From Polaribacter vadi (GTDB taxonomy: Bacteria; Bacteroidota; Bacteroidia; Flavobacteriales; Flavobacteriaceae): DNA of 64,000 bases. Location of the stretch: the NCBI RefSeq assembly GCF_001761365.1, contig NZ_CP017477.1, positions 2,594,001 to 2,658,000 of the forward strand, written 5' to 3'. Positions 44,837 to 55,176 of this stretch are shown in pieces. Position 1 is the first letter of the stretch. Each line of letters starts with the position of its first letter. A program made the translations under genes and the position numbers. The notes below the pieces were generated by a model, which saw only the letters and a program-made list of their open reading frames with translations, ran no database searches and was not told the DNA's origin.

Positions 44837-46156
44837 CTAAAATTCTAATTTTTTAATTATAAAATTACCAATATTGATGCCTTGGGTTAAACCATTTTCA
44901 ACTGCAGCATTGTAATGGATTCCTCCATAAATTCTGCTAATTGCAGCTTCTTTTGCAGCATCTCTAAACGATGTAAAACTTCTTGTTGGCAATCCGTAGG
45001 GAATTTCAGTTGTATCATCAAAAGCAAAATTATCTCCAAAAATATCAGTTAAAACTTCTGCTGAAGCTCCAGAAACAACAGAATGTCCACTTGTGTATTC
45101 AGGAAAAGGAGGCGTTTGTAATAATGGATACCAATCTTCATCAATATATTTATTAATTAAAGTTTCTGGCCTTATAAGGTTACTTCTATATTTTTCATCC
45201 CAACAACTTATAAAAGCATCTGTAATTGCAATGGAAGTTTTAGTGTATACAAAAACGGTTTTTTCAAAATCTGAATTACTCTTTTGAGTGGCTATTTTGC
45301 AAATACCAATCCAATGAGCACCTGGAGTTATTTTCTTAGAGGCAAACATAAAATGTCCTTTATTAACAACTACAAAAGGGTTACAATCCCAAAACTGGGC
45401 AATAGCAACTTCTTCAGAATCATTTCCTTTTTTTATAATTTCGTTCGTTAAATTATAAAGATCCATTAATTCTGTATGAAAAGGAGTTCCTTTTTCCATA
45501 GAAAATTTTGGAGGCGGAATTGGTTTAAACTGAGCAGCAGAATCTAAAACAAATGGTCGAATTTTACTCCAGTTAGGTTCGATACCTTGCATGTAAGCAG
45601 GAGGTGTTGGTTGCCATCTAGAAGCATCATCAGAATACACATTAAAAGCTGGCATAGTTCGGGTTTCTTTATACATATCTGCATGCATCCATTCTAAAAT
45701 AGATTTAGAAATAGCTAATGCATATTTTTTTGAAGCTGTAAATTCTGTATTATTTTTTTGTTCCCAATTGTTATATAAACTATCTCTAAAAACAGTTATT
45801 TTTTCTTTGGAGAAAACAACTTCTTTGGCAACATCTAAATAAGCAATTAAGGCAGCTAATTGTTTGTTTGCCTTTTTATCAAAAGAAATAGTGGAAATAT
45901 TTTTTAATTCATTTAGTTGGTTTTCTAAAGATTGATAAACACCATTTTCTGAATTTAAAACTTGGTAAGCAGCAATGTTTGGATAGGCGTAAATACGACT
46001 AGCAACTGGTGGAGAAAAAATATCGTGAATCATTACCTCCGTTAATTTATCTACCATTAAATGATAGTCGTTTGGAGTAATTCTAATAGACTCTTTGTTA
46101 CAAGATAAAAAAGAAAATAAAAATATGAATAGGATAAAACGTGAGAGAAATTGCAT
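44837..46156 (-). CDS. Vanadium-dependent haloperoxidase-like protein (PAP2 superfamily)
   Basis: A 439-residue lipoprotein (FLSC, Cys19). The PAP2 vanadate/phosphate site is complete: KYRSNLIRP (K-x6-RP), EYTSGHS (SGH with the acid-base His) and SRIYGGIH (SR-x5-H). Such proteins oxidise halides with peroxide or act as phosphatases; the two cannot be told apart here. It lies two bases downstream of the UnbV/VCBS protein, a pairing I recall from other Bacteroidota. It is outside the cytoplasm. Confidence 0.85.
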   Translation of the reverse strand: MQFLSRFILFIFLFSFLSCNKESIRITPNDYHLMVDKLTEVMIHDIFSPPVASRIYAYPNIAAYQVLNSENGVYQSLENQLNELKNISTISFDKKANKQLAALIAYLDVAKEVVFSKEKITVFRDSLYNNWEQKNNTEFTASKKYALAISKSILEWMHADMYKETRTMPAFNVYSDDASRWQPTPPAYMQGIEPNWSKIRPFVLDSAAQFKPIPPPKFSMEKGTPFHTELMDLYNLTNEIIKKGNDSEEVAIAQFWDCNPFVVVNKGHFMFASKKITPGAHWIGICKIATQKSNSDFEKTVFVYTKTSIAITDAFISCWDEKYRSNLIRPETLINKYIDEDWYPLLQTPPFPEYTSGHSVVSGASAEVLTDIFGDNFAFDDTTEIPYGLPTRSFTSFRDAAKEAAISRIYGGIHYNAAVENGLTQGINIGNFIIKKLEF

Positions 46157-46158
46157 TG

Positions 46159-49100
46159 TTAATTTTTATAAGTGTAAGTTTTTAAACTATCGTTATTAGC
46201 AATGATTAATAAAACATTTTTATCTTTCATTTTTATAACAGCTGTTTCTTTTACTTGATTATTAAAAGGTTTTAAGCCCATTTCAGAAACTGGTTTCACA
46301 TCATCTTTAGAAGCCATTAAAAAGCCTTTTAAAGATTTATAACCTCCATGATAGGTATTTACTTTTAAAGAATTTCCGCTTATTAAAAGTTGTTTTTGTT
46401 TGTTTATTTCTATTTCAGAAAAAGAGGTAATTGGCGCCACTTGTAATTTTGCAATAAATGGAACGAAGTTCTTAAAAGTACCATTTTCGTTTTCCAAATA
46501 CCCTGAAGAAAGAATATCTATACTGCTTTTTTTAGCGTCTTTTAAAACATCTGCTCCAAAAATGGTTTCTATAGATTGTAATGCAAAATCTGTGTGATTT
46601 AAAAATTTCTTACTAATAAAATTCATTTGAGAAGAAAGCTCATCTTTTGTTTGTAAAGGATAGTAATTGTCGCCAATTTTATAAGCGATGATACTTTCTT
46701 TTTTTCCGTTTTTATCAAAATCTCCATGATATAAATAAATAGGATTTTCAATATATTTTGAGAAACGATTGTTCTCTCCCCAATTTCCTAAAACAATATC
46801 CTGGTCACCATCTAAATCAACATCAAAAGTAGCAATGCTTTGCCAAAGACCATTCAAGTTATTTGGCATTTCTTGTAATGTTAAATTTCCGTTTTTGTTA
46901 ATATAAATTTTAGGAGAATCCCATTCTGACACAATTAGCAAATCTTTTTGATTATCGTTATTTATATCGCTCCAAATTGCATCTGTAATTCTACCATTAA
47001 AAATAAATTTTAAACCAACGTTAAAGTTACCATTATCATTGGTTAAAATTGCTGAATTTACTGTTGCTCCAAAACTATCAGGATTCGATAAATTACCAAT
47101 AAACAAATCATCATTTCCATCAGTGTTATAATCATAAGCAATTACTGTAGAGGTATTTAAAGGATTTAACATCATTTTTTTATTATTCTTAACAAATGTG
47201 CCATTTCGATTGATGTACAATCTGTCAATCTCAAAGTTTTTATTTCTGCTTTTGTTTACACCACTTGCAACATACAAATCTAAATCACCATCATTATCAG
47301 CATCAAAAAAAACAGCATCATTATCTTCGAATTTTGCATCTTTTTCAAATTGATTTTGTGTTGATTTTTTAAATGATTTTCCGTTATTTAAATATAAAGT
47401 AGCAGTTTGTCCAGAAGCGCCACCAATAAAAATATCATCAAAACCATTTTTATCAACATCACCAATAGCAAAAGCAGGTCCTAAAGTGGATATTTTATAA
47501 GGAATTAAACGTTCGTTAAAAAAGTCGTTATAGGTATCTTCTTCGTGTTTATAAGAAATTAATTTTTCTTCACTAAAAAAAGTTAGTGGTTTCTCAACTT
47601 TTTCATTTTTTAGAACAGCTAGTTCACTATTATAATCGATTTTTAAAAGCTGGTTTGCTTGTAAATTCTCAATTTTTTGATGCATTAAATTTGGCCAAAC
47701 AATAACAATAGAATCAATTTTAGAAATACTACCTAGTCCAAAATTTACTTTTGCTTCAGTAGATGATAAAAAACCTCTCGACTTAAAAACTTGTTTAGAT
47801 TGTTTTGTGCCATTGGCGTATAAAAACACTTTAGCACCAATAGCTTCCTTATTTTTTTCTTGATATTTTAATTGAATTGTGGTGTAATTTTTTGTGCCAT
47901 TTGTTGTGTTTTCAAAAACGCTAGCGAATTCATTTACATTATTGGTAACAAGATCTAAATCGCCATCTAAATCTAAATCTACATATAAGGAACCGTTAGA
48001 AAGTGATGGTGTTTTCTCAATCCAACTACCTGTTTTTTCTTTAAATTGATTCGAATTACCTTCAAATATTTGATTCGGAACTTTTCCACTAGGCATTTCA
48101 TTAATTGACTTATACAACCAATCTAACCCTTTTTGTTGTCCATATTTTTTGAAGGTACTAGATACATATTTTTTAAAATCTAAACCATTTGGTCTTCTTA
48201 AAATACCATTAGAAATAAATAAATCTTGATGTCCATCATTATTAAAATCAGCAAAAAGTGGAGCCCAACTCCAATCTGTATCTGCAACTCCATTAAAAAG
48301 GGCTGTTTCATAAAAATAATTTTTAGATGTATTTATCTGAAGCATATTTCTAGAATATTGGTCTTTATAACCTAAATCTTTAAGATTAGTCTGCATATTT
48401 AACATAGCATCATCACCTTCAGTTTCTTTTAACCATTTTTCTTCATTTGGCAACATATCTAAAGTAATGATGTCTTGCAAATCATCTCCATTAATATCAG
48501 CAGCATCACTACCCATAGAAAAACGACTAATGGTAGAAAATGATTGATCTAGAGTTTCAGAAAATGTTCCATCTTTTTGGTTAATATAATAATAATCATC
48601 TTCATGAAAATCGTTACAAACATAAATATCATCCCAACCATCATTATTAAAATCTGCAATAGAAGCACTTAAACCATATCCATTTACGCCACCAAAAATA
48701 TTCGCTTTTTCACTTACGTCTTTAAATTTTCCATTGTTGTTTTGCATTAAAACATCACCAGTCAAAGCAACTCTTTTATTTCTTTGTGATGCTTTTCCAT
48801 GAGATAAACTTGTATGAACTGCGTGGTTTACAATATAAACGTCTAAATCACCATCTTTATCATAATCAAAAAAGTAAGCTTGTGTAGAATATCCTTTAAA
48901 ATCTAAGCCATATTCTTTGGCTTTTTCAGTAAAAGTTCCATCACCATTATTGATAAATAATTCATTATGACCTTTAAAATCTAATAATTCTGAAACTACA
49001 CAGACGTAAATATCTAATAAACCATCGTTATTAATATCTACCATTGTTGTTCCAGTGCTCCAATCAGAACTTCCTTTTACATTTGCTTTTTCTGTAATAT

Positions 49101-49410
49101 CCTCAAACGTTAAATTTCCTTTATTGAGGTATAATTTGTTTTCATTTTGATTAGAAACAAAATACAAATCTGGTAAGCCATCATTATTTATATCGCCTGC
49201 AGAAACACCTCCACCATTATAAAAATAGATGTAATTTATAATACTATGTTGCGCATCTTCTGTTAGATGATTTTTAAAGTTTATTTTGGTTTTAGAATTT
49301 GGGATTTTATTTAAAAGGTAATCTTGATGTATATTTTCATCTTCGTTTTTACAACTAAAACTGATTAATATCAATGAAAATAAAATCAAAAAAGGTAGTT
49401 TTTTCGACAT
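46159..49410 (-). CDS. VCBS/FG-GAP and ASPIC/UnbV repeat lipoprotein
   Basis: About 1083 residues from the ATG at 49410 (a GTG at 49437 gives a longer form that pushes back the signal). Lipobox FSC at about 19. Many FG-GAP/VCBS calcium-type repeats (DxDxDGxxD: DINNDGLPDLY, DYDKDGDLDVY, DFNNDGWDDIY, DVDLDGDQDIVL), an ASPIC/UnbV segment (about 500-570, ending in IDSIVIVWP), then a second repeat set. It forms one or more propellers outside the cell. The role, probably binding, is unknown. Operon with the haloperoxidase-like gene. Confidence 0.88.
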   Translation of the reverse strand: MSKKLPFLILFSLILISFSCKNEDENIHQDYLLNKIPNSKTKINFKNHLTEDAQHSIINYIYFYNGGGVSAGDINNDGLPDLYFVSNQNENKLYLNKGNLTFEDITEKANVKGSSDWSTGTTMVDINNDGLLDIYVCVVSELLDFKGHNELFINNGDGTFTEKAKEYGLDFKGYSTQAYFFDYDKDGDLDVYIVNHAVHTSLSHGKASQRNKRVALTGDVLMQNNNGKFKDVSEKANIFGGVNGYGLSASIADFNNDGWDDIYVCNDFHEDDYYYINQKDGTFSETLDQSFSTISRFSMGSDAADINGDDLQDIITLDMLPNEEKWLKETEGDDAMLNMQTNLKDLGYKDQYSRNMLQINTSKNYFYETALFNGVADTDWSWAPLFADFNNDGHQDLFISNGILRRPNGLDFKKYVSSTFKKYGQQKGLDWLYKSINEMPSGKVPNQIFEGNSNQFKEKTGSWIEKTPSLSNGSLYVDLDLDGDLDLVTNNVNEFASVFENTTNGTKNYTTIQLKYQEKNKEAIGAKVFLYANGTKQSKQVFKSRGFLSSTEAKVNFGLGSISKIDSIVIVWPNLMHQKIENLQANQLLKIDYNSELAVLKNEKVEKPLTFFSEEKLISYKHEEDTYNDFFNERLIPYKISTLGPAFAIGDVDKNGFDDIFIGGASGQTATLYLNNGKSFKKSTQNQFEKDAKFEDNDAVFFDADNDGDLDLYVASGVNKSRNKNFEIDRLYINRNGTFVKNNKKMMLNPLNTSTVIAYDYNTDGNDDLFIGNLSNPDSFGATVNSAILTNDNGNFNVGLKFIFNGRITDAIWSDINNDNQKDLLIVSEWDSPKIYINKNGNLTLQEMPNNLNGLWQSIATFDVDLDGDQDIVLGNWGENNRFSKYIENPIYLYHGDFDKNGKKESIIAYKIGDNYYPLQTKDELSSQMNFISKKFLNHTDFALQSIETIFGADVLKDAKKSSIDILSSGYLENENGTFKNFVPFIAKLQVAPITSFSEIEINKQKQLLISGNSLKVNTYHGGYKSLKGFLMASKDDVKPVSEMGLKPFNNQVKETAVIKMKDKNVLLIIANNDSLKTYTYKN

Positions 49411-49484
49411 ATTTGCTAAAAAATGATTGGTTTTCACAAATATATAAAATTATGTTAACATAATTTTAACAAAATTAACATTTG

Positions 49485-50123
49485 TTACTTCCTCCCAAAA
49501 TCTGCAGGAATTTCTCCCCAAGCTTTGGTTTCCCATTTTAAGATTGGGTTTTTAAAGGTATTTTCTTTTAGCCAGTTTTCAGCTCTTTTAATGAGTTCTA
49601 AAAGATCATTATTGGAAGCATCAAAATGAAGATTCGTTTTACATTTCTTTTGACGGATCCAGCTCATGGCAATTTTAGAATCCGAATAAATAGGTAAGTT
49701 ATGCTGATTTTTACTTTTTAAGAGCGCAATTCCATGCACCAAAGCTAAAAATTCACCAATATTATTGGTACCTCTTTTAAAAGGTCCTTTTATGAAGATT
49801 TGCTGCTTATTATTCGTTAAAACACCTCTATATTCCATTTTACCAGGATTACCAGCGCAAGCAGCATCAACAGAAATACTCTCTAAAATAGGTCTCCCAT
49901 ATTTCTCTTTTTCTAAAGATGATAAAGTTGGTTTGGTCGTGTTTTTACCTTTATAATCATCATATTTTTTTTTAGATGCAATTTCGGCTTCGTCTAAACT
50001 ACTAAAAGATTTATATTGCGCATTTTCAAAGCCATCTACTTGTTTTTTAACAACTTTCCAAGAAGTAAAAACACCTGTTTTTCTTCCATTCCAAACTACG
50101 TAAAACTTCTTTTTTTTACTCAT
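49485..50123 (-). CDS. rnhA: Ribonuclease HI with viroplasmin-like N-domain
   Basis: A 212-residue protein: N-terminal hybrid-binding domain (KKFYVVWNGRKTGVFTSW ... VDGFENAQYKSFSSLDEAEIA, 4-50), linker, then RNase H fold with Asp in SVDAACAGNPG, Glu in NIGEFLALVHGI and Asp in IYSDSKIAMSWI. It cleaves RNA in RNA-DNA hybrids. The start overlaps purN by 8 bases, so the two are translationally coupled. Confidence 0.92.
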   Translation of the reverse strand: MSKKKKFYVVWNGRKTGVFTSWKVVKKQVDGFENAQYKSFSSLDEAEIASKKKYDDYKGKNTTKPTLSSLEKEKYGRPILESISVDAACAGNPGKMEYRGVLTNNKQQIFIKGPFKRGTNNIGEFLALVHGIALLKSKNQHNLPIYSDSKIAMSWIRQKKCKTNLHFDASNNDLLELIKRAENWLKENTFKNPILKWETKAWGEIPADFGRK

Positions 50124-50688
50124 TAATTTCTAAAATTGTGCTTTCTATAATTCTAGGAAAGTATTGTTGCTCTAAAATATGAATCTTTTGAGCAATAGTT
50201 TCAGGAGTATCTGTATCATTTAAAGGTGTTTTTGCCTGAAAAATGACAGCTCCTTCATCATAATTAGCATTTACATAATGAATTGTGATGCCAGTTTCTG
50301 CTTCTTTATTTTCTTTTACAGCTTTATGTACATTCATTCCATACATTCCTTTTCCACCATATTTTGGTAATAATGCAGGATGAATATTAATGATGTTATT
50401 AGGAAAGGCATCCACAATTTTCTGTGGAATTTTCCATAAAAAACCAGCTAAAATAATAAAATCTGCTTGCTCTTTTAAGAGCTTTAGTATTTTATCCGAA
50501 GTAAAAAAAGCTTCTTTGTTAAAGTGTAAACAATTTACATTCAAGTTTTTACATCGATCAAAAACTTTGGCATGTTCATTGTTACAAAGCACTTGAGTAA
50601 CTTTAGCAGTTTTAGTATGATTAAAAAATTTAATAATGTTTTCTGCGTTCGTTCCAGAACCAGAAGCAAAAATAACAATACGCTTCAT
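50116..50688 (-). CDS. purN: Phosphoribosylglycinamide formyltransferase
   Basis: A 190-residue PurN: IFASGSGTNAENII (phosphate loop, 5-18), the formyl-folate site with NIHPALLPKYGGKGMYG (Asn and His catalytic residues) and ETGITIHYVNANYDEGAVI (Asp). It transfers a formyl group to GAR in purine synthesis. It is divergent from acpP and overlaps rnhA downstream. Confidence 0.96.
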   Translation of the reverse strand: MKRIVIFASGSGTNAENIIKFFNHTKTAKVTQVLCNNEHAKVFDRCKNLNVNCLHFNKEAFFTSDKILKLLKEQADFIILAGFLWKIPQKIVDAFPNNIINIHPALLPKYGGKGMYGMNVHKAVKENKEAETGITIHYVNANYDEGAVIFQAKTPLNDTDTPETIAQKIHILEQQYFPRIIESTILEINE

Positions 50689-50823
50689 AACTTACATCTC
50701 TAGAGTACAAAAAAAAGAATAATAATTAAGAAAAAGGGTAATTATTAAAAGGGATTAAACAAATTTAATTATCTTTCGTCATCAATTTTTTAAGCAAAAG
50801 TTAGTTAGAATTAATAAGATTCG

Positions 50824-50831
50824 TATTTTTG
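50824..50831 (+). promoter_or_regulatory. -7 promoter box for acpP
   Basis: TATTTTTG, TAnnTTTG match, 33 bases before the acpP ATG. The -33 position reads TTAG rather than TTG. Confidence 0.55.
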
Positions 50832-50863
50832 CCTCGATTAAAATTTTAAAAACAAACAAAATT

Positions 50864-51100
50864 ATGTCAGACATTGCATCAAGAGTAAAAGCTATTATCG
50901 TAGATAAATTAGGAGTAGACGATAATGAAGTAACAACAGAAGCTAGCTTCACAAACGATTTAGGAGCAGATTCTTTAGATACTGTTGAACTTATTATGGA
51001 GTTCGAAAAAGAATTCGATATTCAAATTCCAGACGATCAAGCCGAAAATATCGGAACAGTTGGTCAGGCAGTTAGCTATATAGAAGAAGCAAAAAAGTAA
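50864..51100 (+). CDS. acpP: Acyl carrier protein
   Basis: A 78-residue acidic helical protein with the phosphopantetheine site [18 protein letters not shown]. It carries fatty acyl chains as thioesters. Length normal. Seven bases before fabF; the pair drives the elongation step of fatty acid synthesis. Confidence 0.98.
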   Translation: MSDIASRVKAIIVDKLGVDDNEVTTEASFTNDLGADSLDTVELIMEFEKEFDIQIPDDQAENIGTVGQAVSYIEEAKK

Positions 51101-51107
51101 TATTTAT

Positions 51108-52361
51108 ATGCAGTTAAAACGAGTTGTAGTCACTGGACTTGGCGCATTAACGCCAATTGGTAATAATATTGAACAATATTGGAACGCTTTAATTAACGGA
51201 GTTAGTGGAGCAGCGCCTATCACTTATTTTGATGCTGCCAAGTTCAAAACTCGTTTTGCATGTGAATTAAAGGGTTTTACAGCAACTGACTTTATAGACA
51301 GGAAAGAAGCACGTAAAATGGATAGATTTACACAGTATGCTATGGTTGCTTCAGATGAAGCAATTTTAGATGCTGGTTTAGATTTAGACAAAATTAACAA
51401 ATTTCGCGTTGGCGTAATTTGGGGAGCAGGAATTGGTGGTTTAGAAACGTTCCAAAACGAAGCTATGAATTTTCAGGCTGGTGATGGAACTCCTAGATTT
51501 AATCCTTTCTTTATCCCAAAAATGATTGCAGATATTGCTCCAGGAAATATTTCCATTAAAAATGGATTTATGGGGCCAAATTATACAACTGTTTCTGCAT
51601 GTGCGTCTTCTGCAAATGCAATGATAGATGCTTTAAACTACATTAGACTTGGACACTGTGATGTAATTGTAACTGGTGGCTCTGAAGCTGCTATTGCTTT
51701 TGCTGGTGTTGGAGGGTTTAATGCAATGCATGCTTTATCTACAAGAAATGAAAGTCCAGAAACTGCCTCAAGACCTTTTGATGCAGAACGTGATGGTTTT
51801 GTTTTAGGTGAAGGTGCAGGCGCTATTATTTTAGAAGAATACGAACATGCCAAAGCAAGAGGAGCAACTATTTATGCAGAGGTAATTGGAGGAGGAATGT
51901 CTTCTGATGCGTATCATATGACAGCTCCACATCCAGAAGGTTTGGGTGTAATTGCAGTAATGAAAAACTGTTTAGAAAATTCAGGAATTCAACCAGAAGA
52001 TGTAGATCATATTAATACACATGGTACTTCTACACCTTTAGGTGATGTTGCAGAATTAAAAGCAATTTCAGCTGTTTTTGGTGAACATGCTAAAAACATC
52101 AACATTAATTCTACAAAATCTATGACAGGGCATTTATTAGGTGCAGCTGGTGCTATAGAATCCATTGCTGTTATTTTGGCAATGAAACATGGCATAGTTC
52201 CACCAACAATAAACCATACTGTTGCAGATGAAAATATTAATCCAGCTTTAAATCTTACACTTAATAAAGCTCAAAAAAGAGACATTAATGTTGCTATGAG
52301 CAACACGTTTGGTTTTGGTGGGCATAATGCTTGTGTAGCCTTTAAGAAACTAGAGGAATAA
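51108..52361 (+). CDS. fabF: 3-oxoacyl-ACP synthase II
   Basis: A 417-residue ketosynthase: nucleophile Cys in VSACASSANAM, the two His in NTHGTSTPLGD and KSMTGHLLGAAGA, and GFGGHNACVAF at the C-terminus. It condenses malonyl-ACP with acyl-ACP in fatty acid elongation. Operon with acpP and rnc (3-base gap). Confidence 0.97.
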   Translation: MQLKRVVVTGLGALTPIGNNIEQYWNALINGVSGAAPITYFDAAKFKTRFACELKGFTATDFIDRKEARKMDRFTQYAMVASDEAILDAGLDLDKINKFRVGVIWGAGIGGLETFQNEAMNFQAGDGTPRFNPFFIPKMIADIAPGNISIKNGFMGPNYTTVSACASSANAMIDALNYIRLGHCDVIVTGGSEAAIAFAGVGGFNAMHALSTRNESPETASRPFDAERDGFVLGEGAGAIILEEYEHAKARGATIYAEVIGGGMSSDAYHMTAPHPEGLGVIAVMKNCLENSGIQPEDVDHINTHGTSTPLGDVAELKAISAVFGEHAKNININSTKSMTGHLLGAAGAIESIAVILAMKHGIVPPTINHTVADENINPALNLTLNKAQKRDINVAMSNTFGFGGHNACVAFKKLEE

Positions 52362-52364
52362 TAT

Positions 52365-53102
52365 ATGAACTTTATTCGTAAAATAGTTAACACTAAATCT
52401 ATAGAAGATAAAGAGTTATATAACGAATTAAAGAAATTACTTAATTTTTCTCCAAGAAGTATTAATAAATATAAAAAGGCATTTACACATAGATCTGTGC
52501 AAATGTTAGATGAAGATGGGAATCCTATAAATTATGAACGCTTAGAGTTTTTAGGAGATTCTATTTTAGGTTCTGTTATTGCTGCTTATTTATACAAAAA
52601 GGTTCCTACAGGTTCAGAAGGATATTTAACACAAATGCGCTCTAAAATTGTAAGCAGAGAGCATTTAAATGAATTAGGGAAAGATTTAGATTTAATTCGT
52701 TTTATAAATAGTAATGTAGATGAAGCCAATGTTGGCGATAATATTCATGGTAATATTTTCGAAGCATTAGTAGGAGCTATTTATTTAGATAAAGGATATA
52801 ATTTTTCTCAAAAATTTATTTTTGAAAATGTAATTGATCCTTATGTTGATATTGAAAAACTAGAAGGAAAGATAACAAGCTACAAAGGTTTAATTATAGA
52901 ATGGTGCCAAAAGCAAAAGAAAAAATATAAGTTTGATACCTATGAAGATTCTGGGAATGAACCTATAAAACATTTTAGTGTTAAGGTAAGTATAGATGGT
53001 GAGCAAGTTGCAAAAGGCAGAGCAACATCAAAAAAAAAGGCAGAAGAACAAGCTTCCAAAAGAGTTTATTATGCGTTTCAAAGTCAAATTTCAGCTGACT
53101 AA
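52365..53102 (+). CDS. rnc: Ribonuclease III
   Basis: A 245-residue enzyme: RNase III signature ERLEFLGDSILGS (about 59-71), HGNIFEALVGAIYLDKG with metal Glu, and a C-terminal dsRNA-binding domain (about 170-240, RATSKKKAEEQASKR). It cuts double-stranded RNA in rRNA maturation and mRNA decay. The position after acpP-fabF is common in Bacteroidota. It has a Lys-rich N-terminal extension of about 20 residues. Confidence 0.96.
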   Translation: MNFIRKIVNTKSIEDKELYNELKKLLNFSPRSINKYKKAFTHRSVQMLDEDGNPINYERLEFLGDSILGSVIAAYLYKKVPTGSEGYLTQMRSKIVSREHLNELGKDLDLIRFINSNVDEANVGDNIHGNIFEALVGAIYLDKGYNFSQKFIFENVIDPYVDIEKLEGKITSYKGLIIEWCQKQKKKYKFDTYEDSGNEPIKHFSVKVSIDGEQVAKGRATSKKKAEEQASKRVYYAFQSQISAD

Positions 53103-53195
53103 CTACGATAACGTTTTCGTGAATATCCTCAAAAATCTCATAAACTATTAGTAAATTAGCACTCCCTTAAAAGGATAAAAAGCTAATTTCTGTTT

Positions 53196-53666
53196 ATGCA
53201 AATTCATTCATTAGGTTTAGATAGTTTATGTGAAGACGAATACTCTTTAATAGGAATTCATACTACATTAGAAGATTATAAACTAGCCTATTTACTGAAT
53301 AAAATTTTAGGAACTAGTTTTTCTAAATCTAAAAAAGATTTACATATCGAGGAGTTGTCAAAAAAAACAGCTTTCTCATTATACAATTACTCAAATTTAG
53401 AATATGAATTTGAATGGTTTTTAATAGCAAATAGTTCGAAAAGAGAAAATCAAACAGAATCTAATGAGCTATTATTAACAACAGAAACAAAAACATATTT
53501 AATACCAGAAAAGAAAAAAGTTGATTTCTTTATTAAAATTTCTGGAAACGTATCCTATAGTTTTGTTGTAAAAACAATCGATAAAATTAAAACGATAGAT
53601 CAAGTAATTACCTCTTATTCAATTGATAAAAATACATTAAAGTCTAAAGACTTTTTAATAATTTAA
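53196..53666 (+). CDS. IPExxxVDY family protein
   Basis: A 156-residue protein with the family motif LIPEKKKVDFFIKI (the name motif reads IPEKKKVDF, Phe for Tyr). It is a short cytoplasmic protein of unknown function, found in Bacteroidota commonly between rnc and pyk, as here. It begins with LGLDSLCEDEYSLIGIHT and ends in a helix. It starts 93 bases after rnc and stops 4 bases before pyk. Confidence 0.9.
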   Translation: MQIHSLGLDSLCEDEYSLIGIHTTLEDYKLAYLLNKILGTSFSKSKKDLHIEELSKKTAFSLYNYSNLEYEFEWFLIANSSKRENQTESNELLLTTETKTYLIPEKKKVDFFIKISGNVSYSFVVKTIDKIKTIDQVITSYSIDKNTLKSKDFLII

Positions 53667-53670
53667 AAAT

Positions 53671-55098
53671 ATGCCACATAATAATAAAACAAAAATAGTT
53701 GCAACCTTAGGACCAGCAACTGATACAAAAGAAATTTTAACAGAGTTAGCTAAAAACGGAGTGAATGTTTTTAGAATCAATTTTTCTCATGCAGATTATG
53801 AAGATGTTAAAAACAAAGTAAAAATCATTAGAGAAATTAATGAAGAAAATGGTTTTAATATTGCCATTTTAGCAGATTTACAAGGGCCAAAACTTCGTGT
53901 TGGAGTTATGGAAGATGGAGTTGTTTTAAATGACGGAGATACCTTTAAATTTACAACTGAAAAGTGTATTGGTACAAAAGAAAAAGCTTTTATGACCTAC
54001 AAACGTTTTCCTAAAGATGTAAAAGTAGGAGAACATATTTTGGTTGATGATGGTAAATTAATGTTTGAAGTTGCTTCTACCAACAAAAAAGACGAAGTAA
54101 TTGTAAATGTAATTGTTGGTGGTGCTTTAAAATCTAAAAAAGGTGTAAACTTACCAAACACAGCAATTTCTTTACCAGCTTTAACAAAGAAAGATAAAGA
54201 AGATGCCATTTTTGCATTAGGTTTAAATGTAGATTGGATGGCTTTATCTTTTGTAAGAACTCCAGAAGATTTAAGAATGTTACGTGATTTAATTGCAGAA
54301 CATTCAGAATACAGAGTGCCAATTATTGCAAAAATAGAAAAGCCAGAGGCTGTTAAAAATTTAGATGCATTAATTCCTTATTGTGATGCCTTAATGGTAG
54401 CTCGTGGAGATTTAGGTGTAGAAATACCTATGCAAGATGTGCCTTTAATTCAGAAAAAATTAGTTAGAAGAGCAAAAAGAGCAAGAATTCCTGTAATTAT
54501 TGCAACACAAATGATGGAAACTATGATTGAAAACTCTGTACCAACAAGAGCAGAGGTTAATGATGTTGCCAATTCTATTATGGATGGTGCAGATGCAGTA
54601 ATGCTTTCTGGAGAAACTTCTGTTGGGAAACACCCAATTAGAGTGATTCAGAAAATGTCTGAAATTATTAGAAGTGTAGAAAATTCTAGAATGATAAAAG
54701 TGCCACAAGAAGCACCTCATATTAGAACGAATAGATTTATCACAAAATCAATTTGTCATCATGCAGCAATGATGTCAAATCATACAGATGCATCAGCAAT
54801 TTGTACATTAACAAACAGTGGTTATACAGCATTTCAAATTTCTGCTTGGAGACCAAGAACACACGTTTTAGCATTCTCTACTGATAAAAGAATCTTAGGG
54901 AAACTAAACCTTCTTTGGGGTGTAAGAGCTTTTTATTATGATAAAAATCTAACGACAGATGATACTGTAGAAGATATCAATCAAATAGCAAAAGACAAAG
55001 GTTTTGTAAAAACTGGCGATATTGTAATTAACCTTGCATCTATGCCAGCAGAAGCAAAAGGAATGGTAAATACATTACGTGTTTCTGAAATTGGATAA
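53671..55098 (+). CDS. pyk: Pyruvate kinase
   Basis: A 475-residue enzyme: KTKIVATLGPAT at the N-terminus, FRINFSHADYE, LADLQGPKLRVG, the catalytic Lys block IIAKIEKPEAVKNLD, ARGDLGVEIP and MMETMIENSVPTRAEVNDVANSI. It makes pyruvate and ATP from phosphoenolpyruvate. The last 120 residues form the regulatory domain. Last gene of the acpP run; a terminator follows. Confidence 0.98.
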   Translation: MPHNNKTKIVATLGPATDTKEILTELAKNGVNVFRINFSHADYEDVKNKVKIIREINEENGFNIAILADLQGPKLRVGVMEDGVVLNDGDTFKFTTEKCIGTKEKAFMTYKRFPKDVKVGEHILVDDGKLMFEVASTNKKDEVIVNVIVGGALKSKKGVNLPNTAISLPALTKKDKEDAIFALGLNVDWMALSFVRTPEDLRMLRDLIAEHSEYRVPIIAKIEKPEAVKNLDALIPYCDALMVARGDLGVEIPMQDVPLIQKKLVRRAKRARIPVIIATQMMETMIENSVPTRAEVNDVANSIMDGADAVMLSGETSVGKHPIRVIQKMSEIIRSVENSRMIKVPQEAPHIRTNRFITKSICHHAAMMSNHTDASAICTLTNSGYTAFQISAWRPRTHVLAFSTDKRILGKLNLLWGVRAFYYDKNLTTDDTVEDINQIAKDKGFVKTGDIVINLASMPAEAKGMVNTLRVSEIG

Positions 55099-55117
55099 AT
55101 AATTTTTTTCAATATAT

Positions 55118-55151
55118 AAAAAAGCATTCTGATTTTTCAGAATGCTTTTTT
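55118..55151. terminator. Bidirectional terminator
   Basis: Arms AAAAAAGCATTCTGA / TCAGAATGCTTTTTT with TTTT loop, between the convergent pyk and M28 peptidase genes. Confidence 0.93.
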
Positions 55152-55176
55152 AGTTTATAAGTGTTTAATAAATTTA

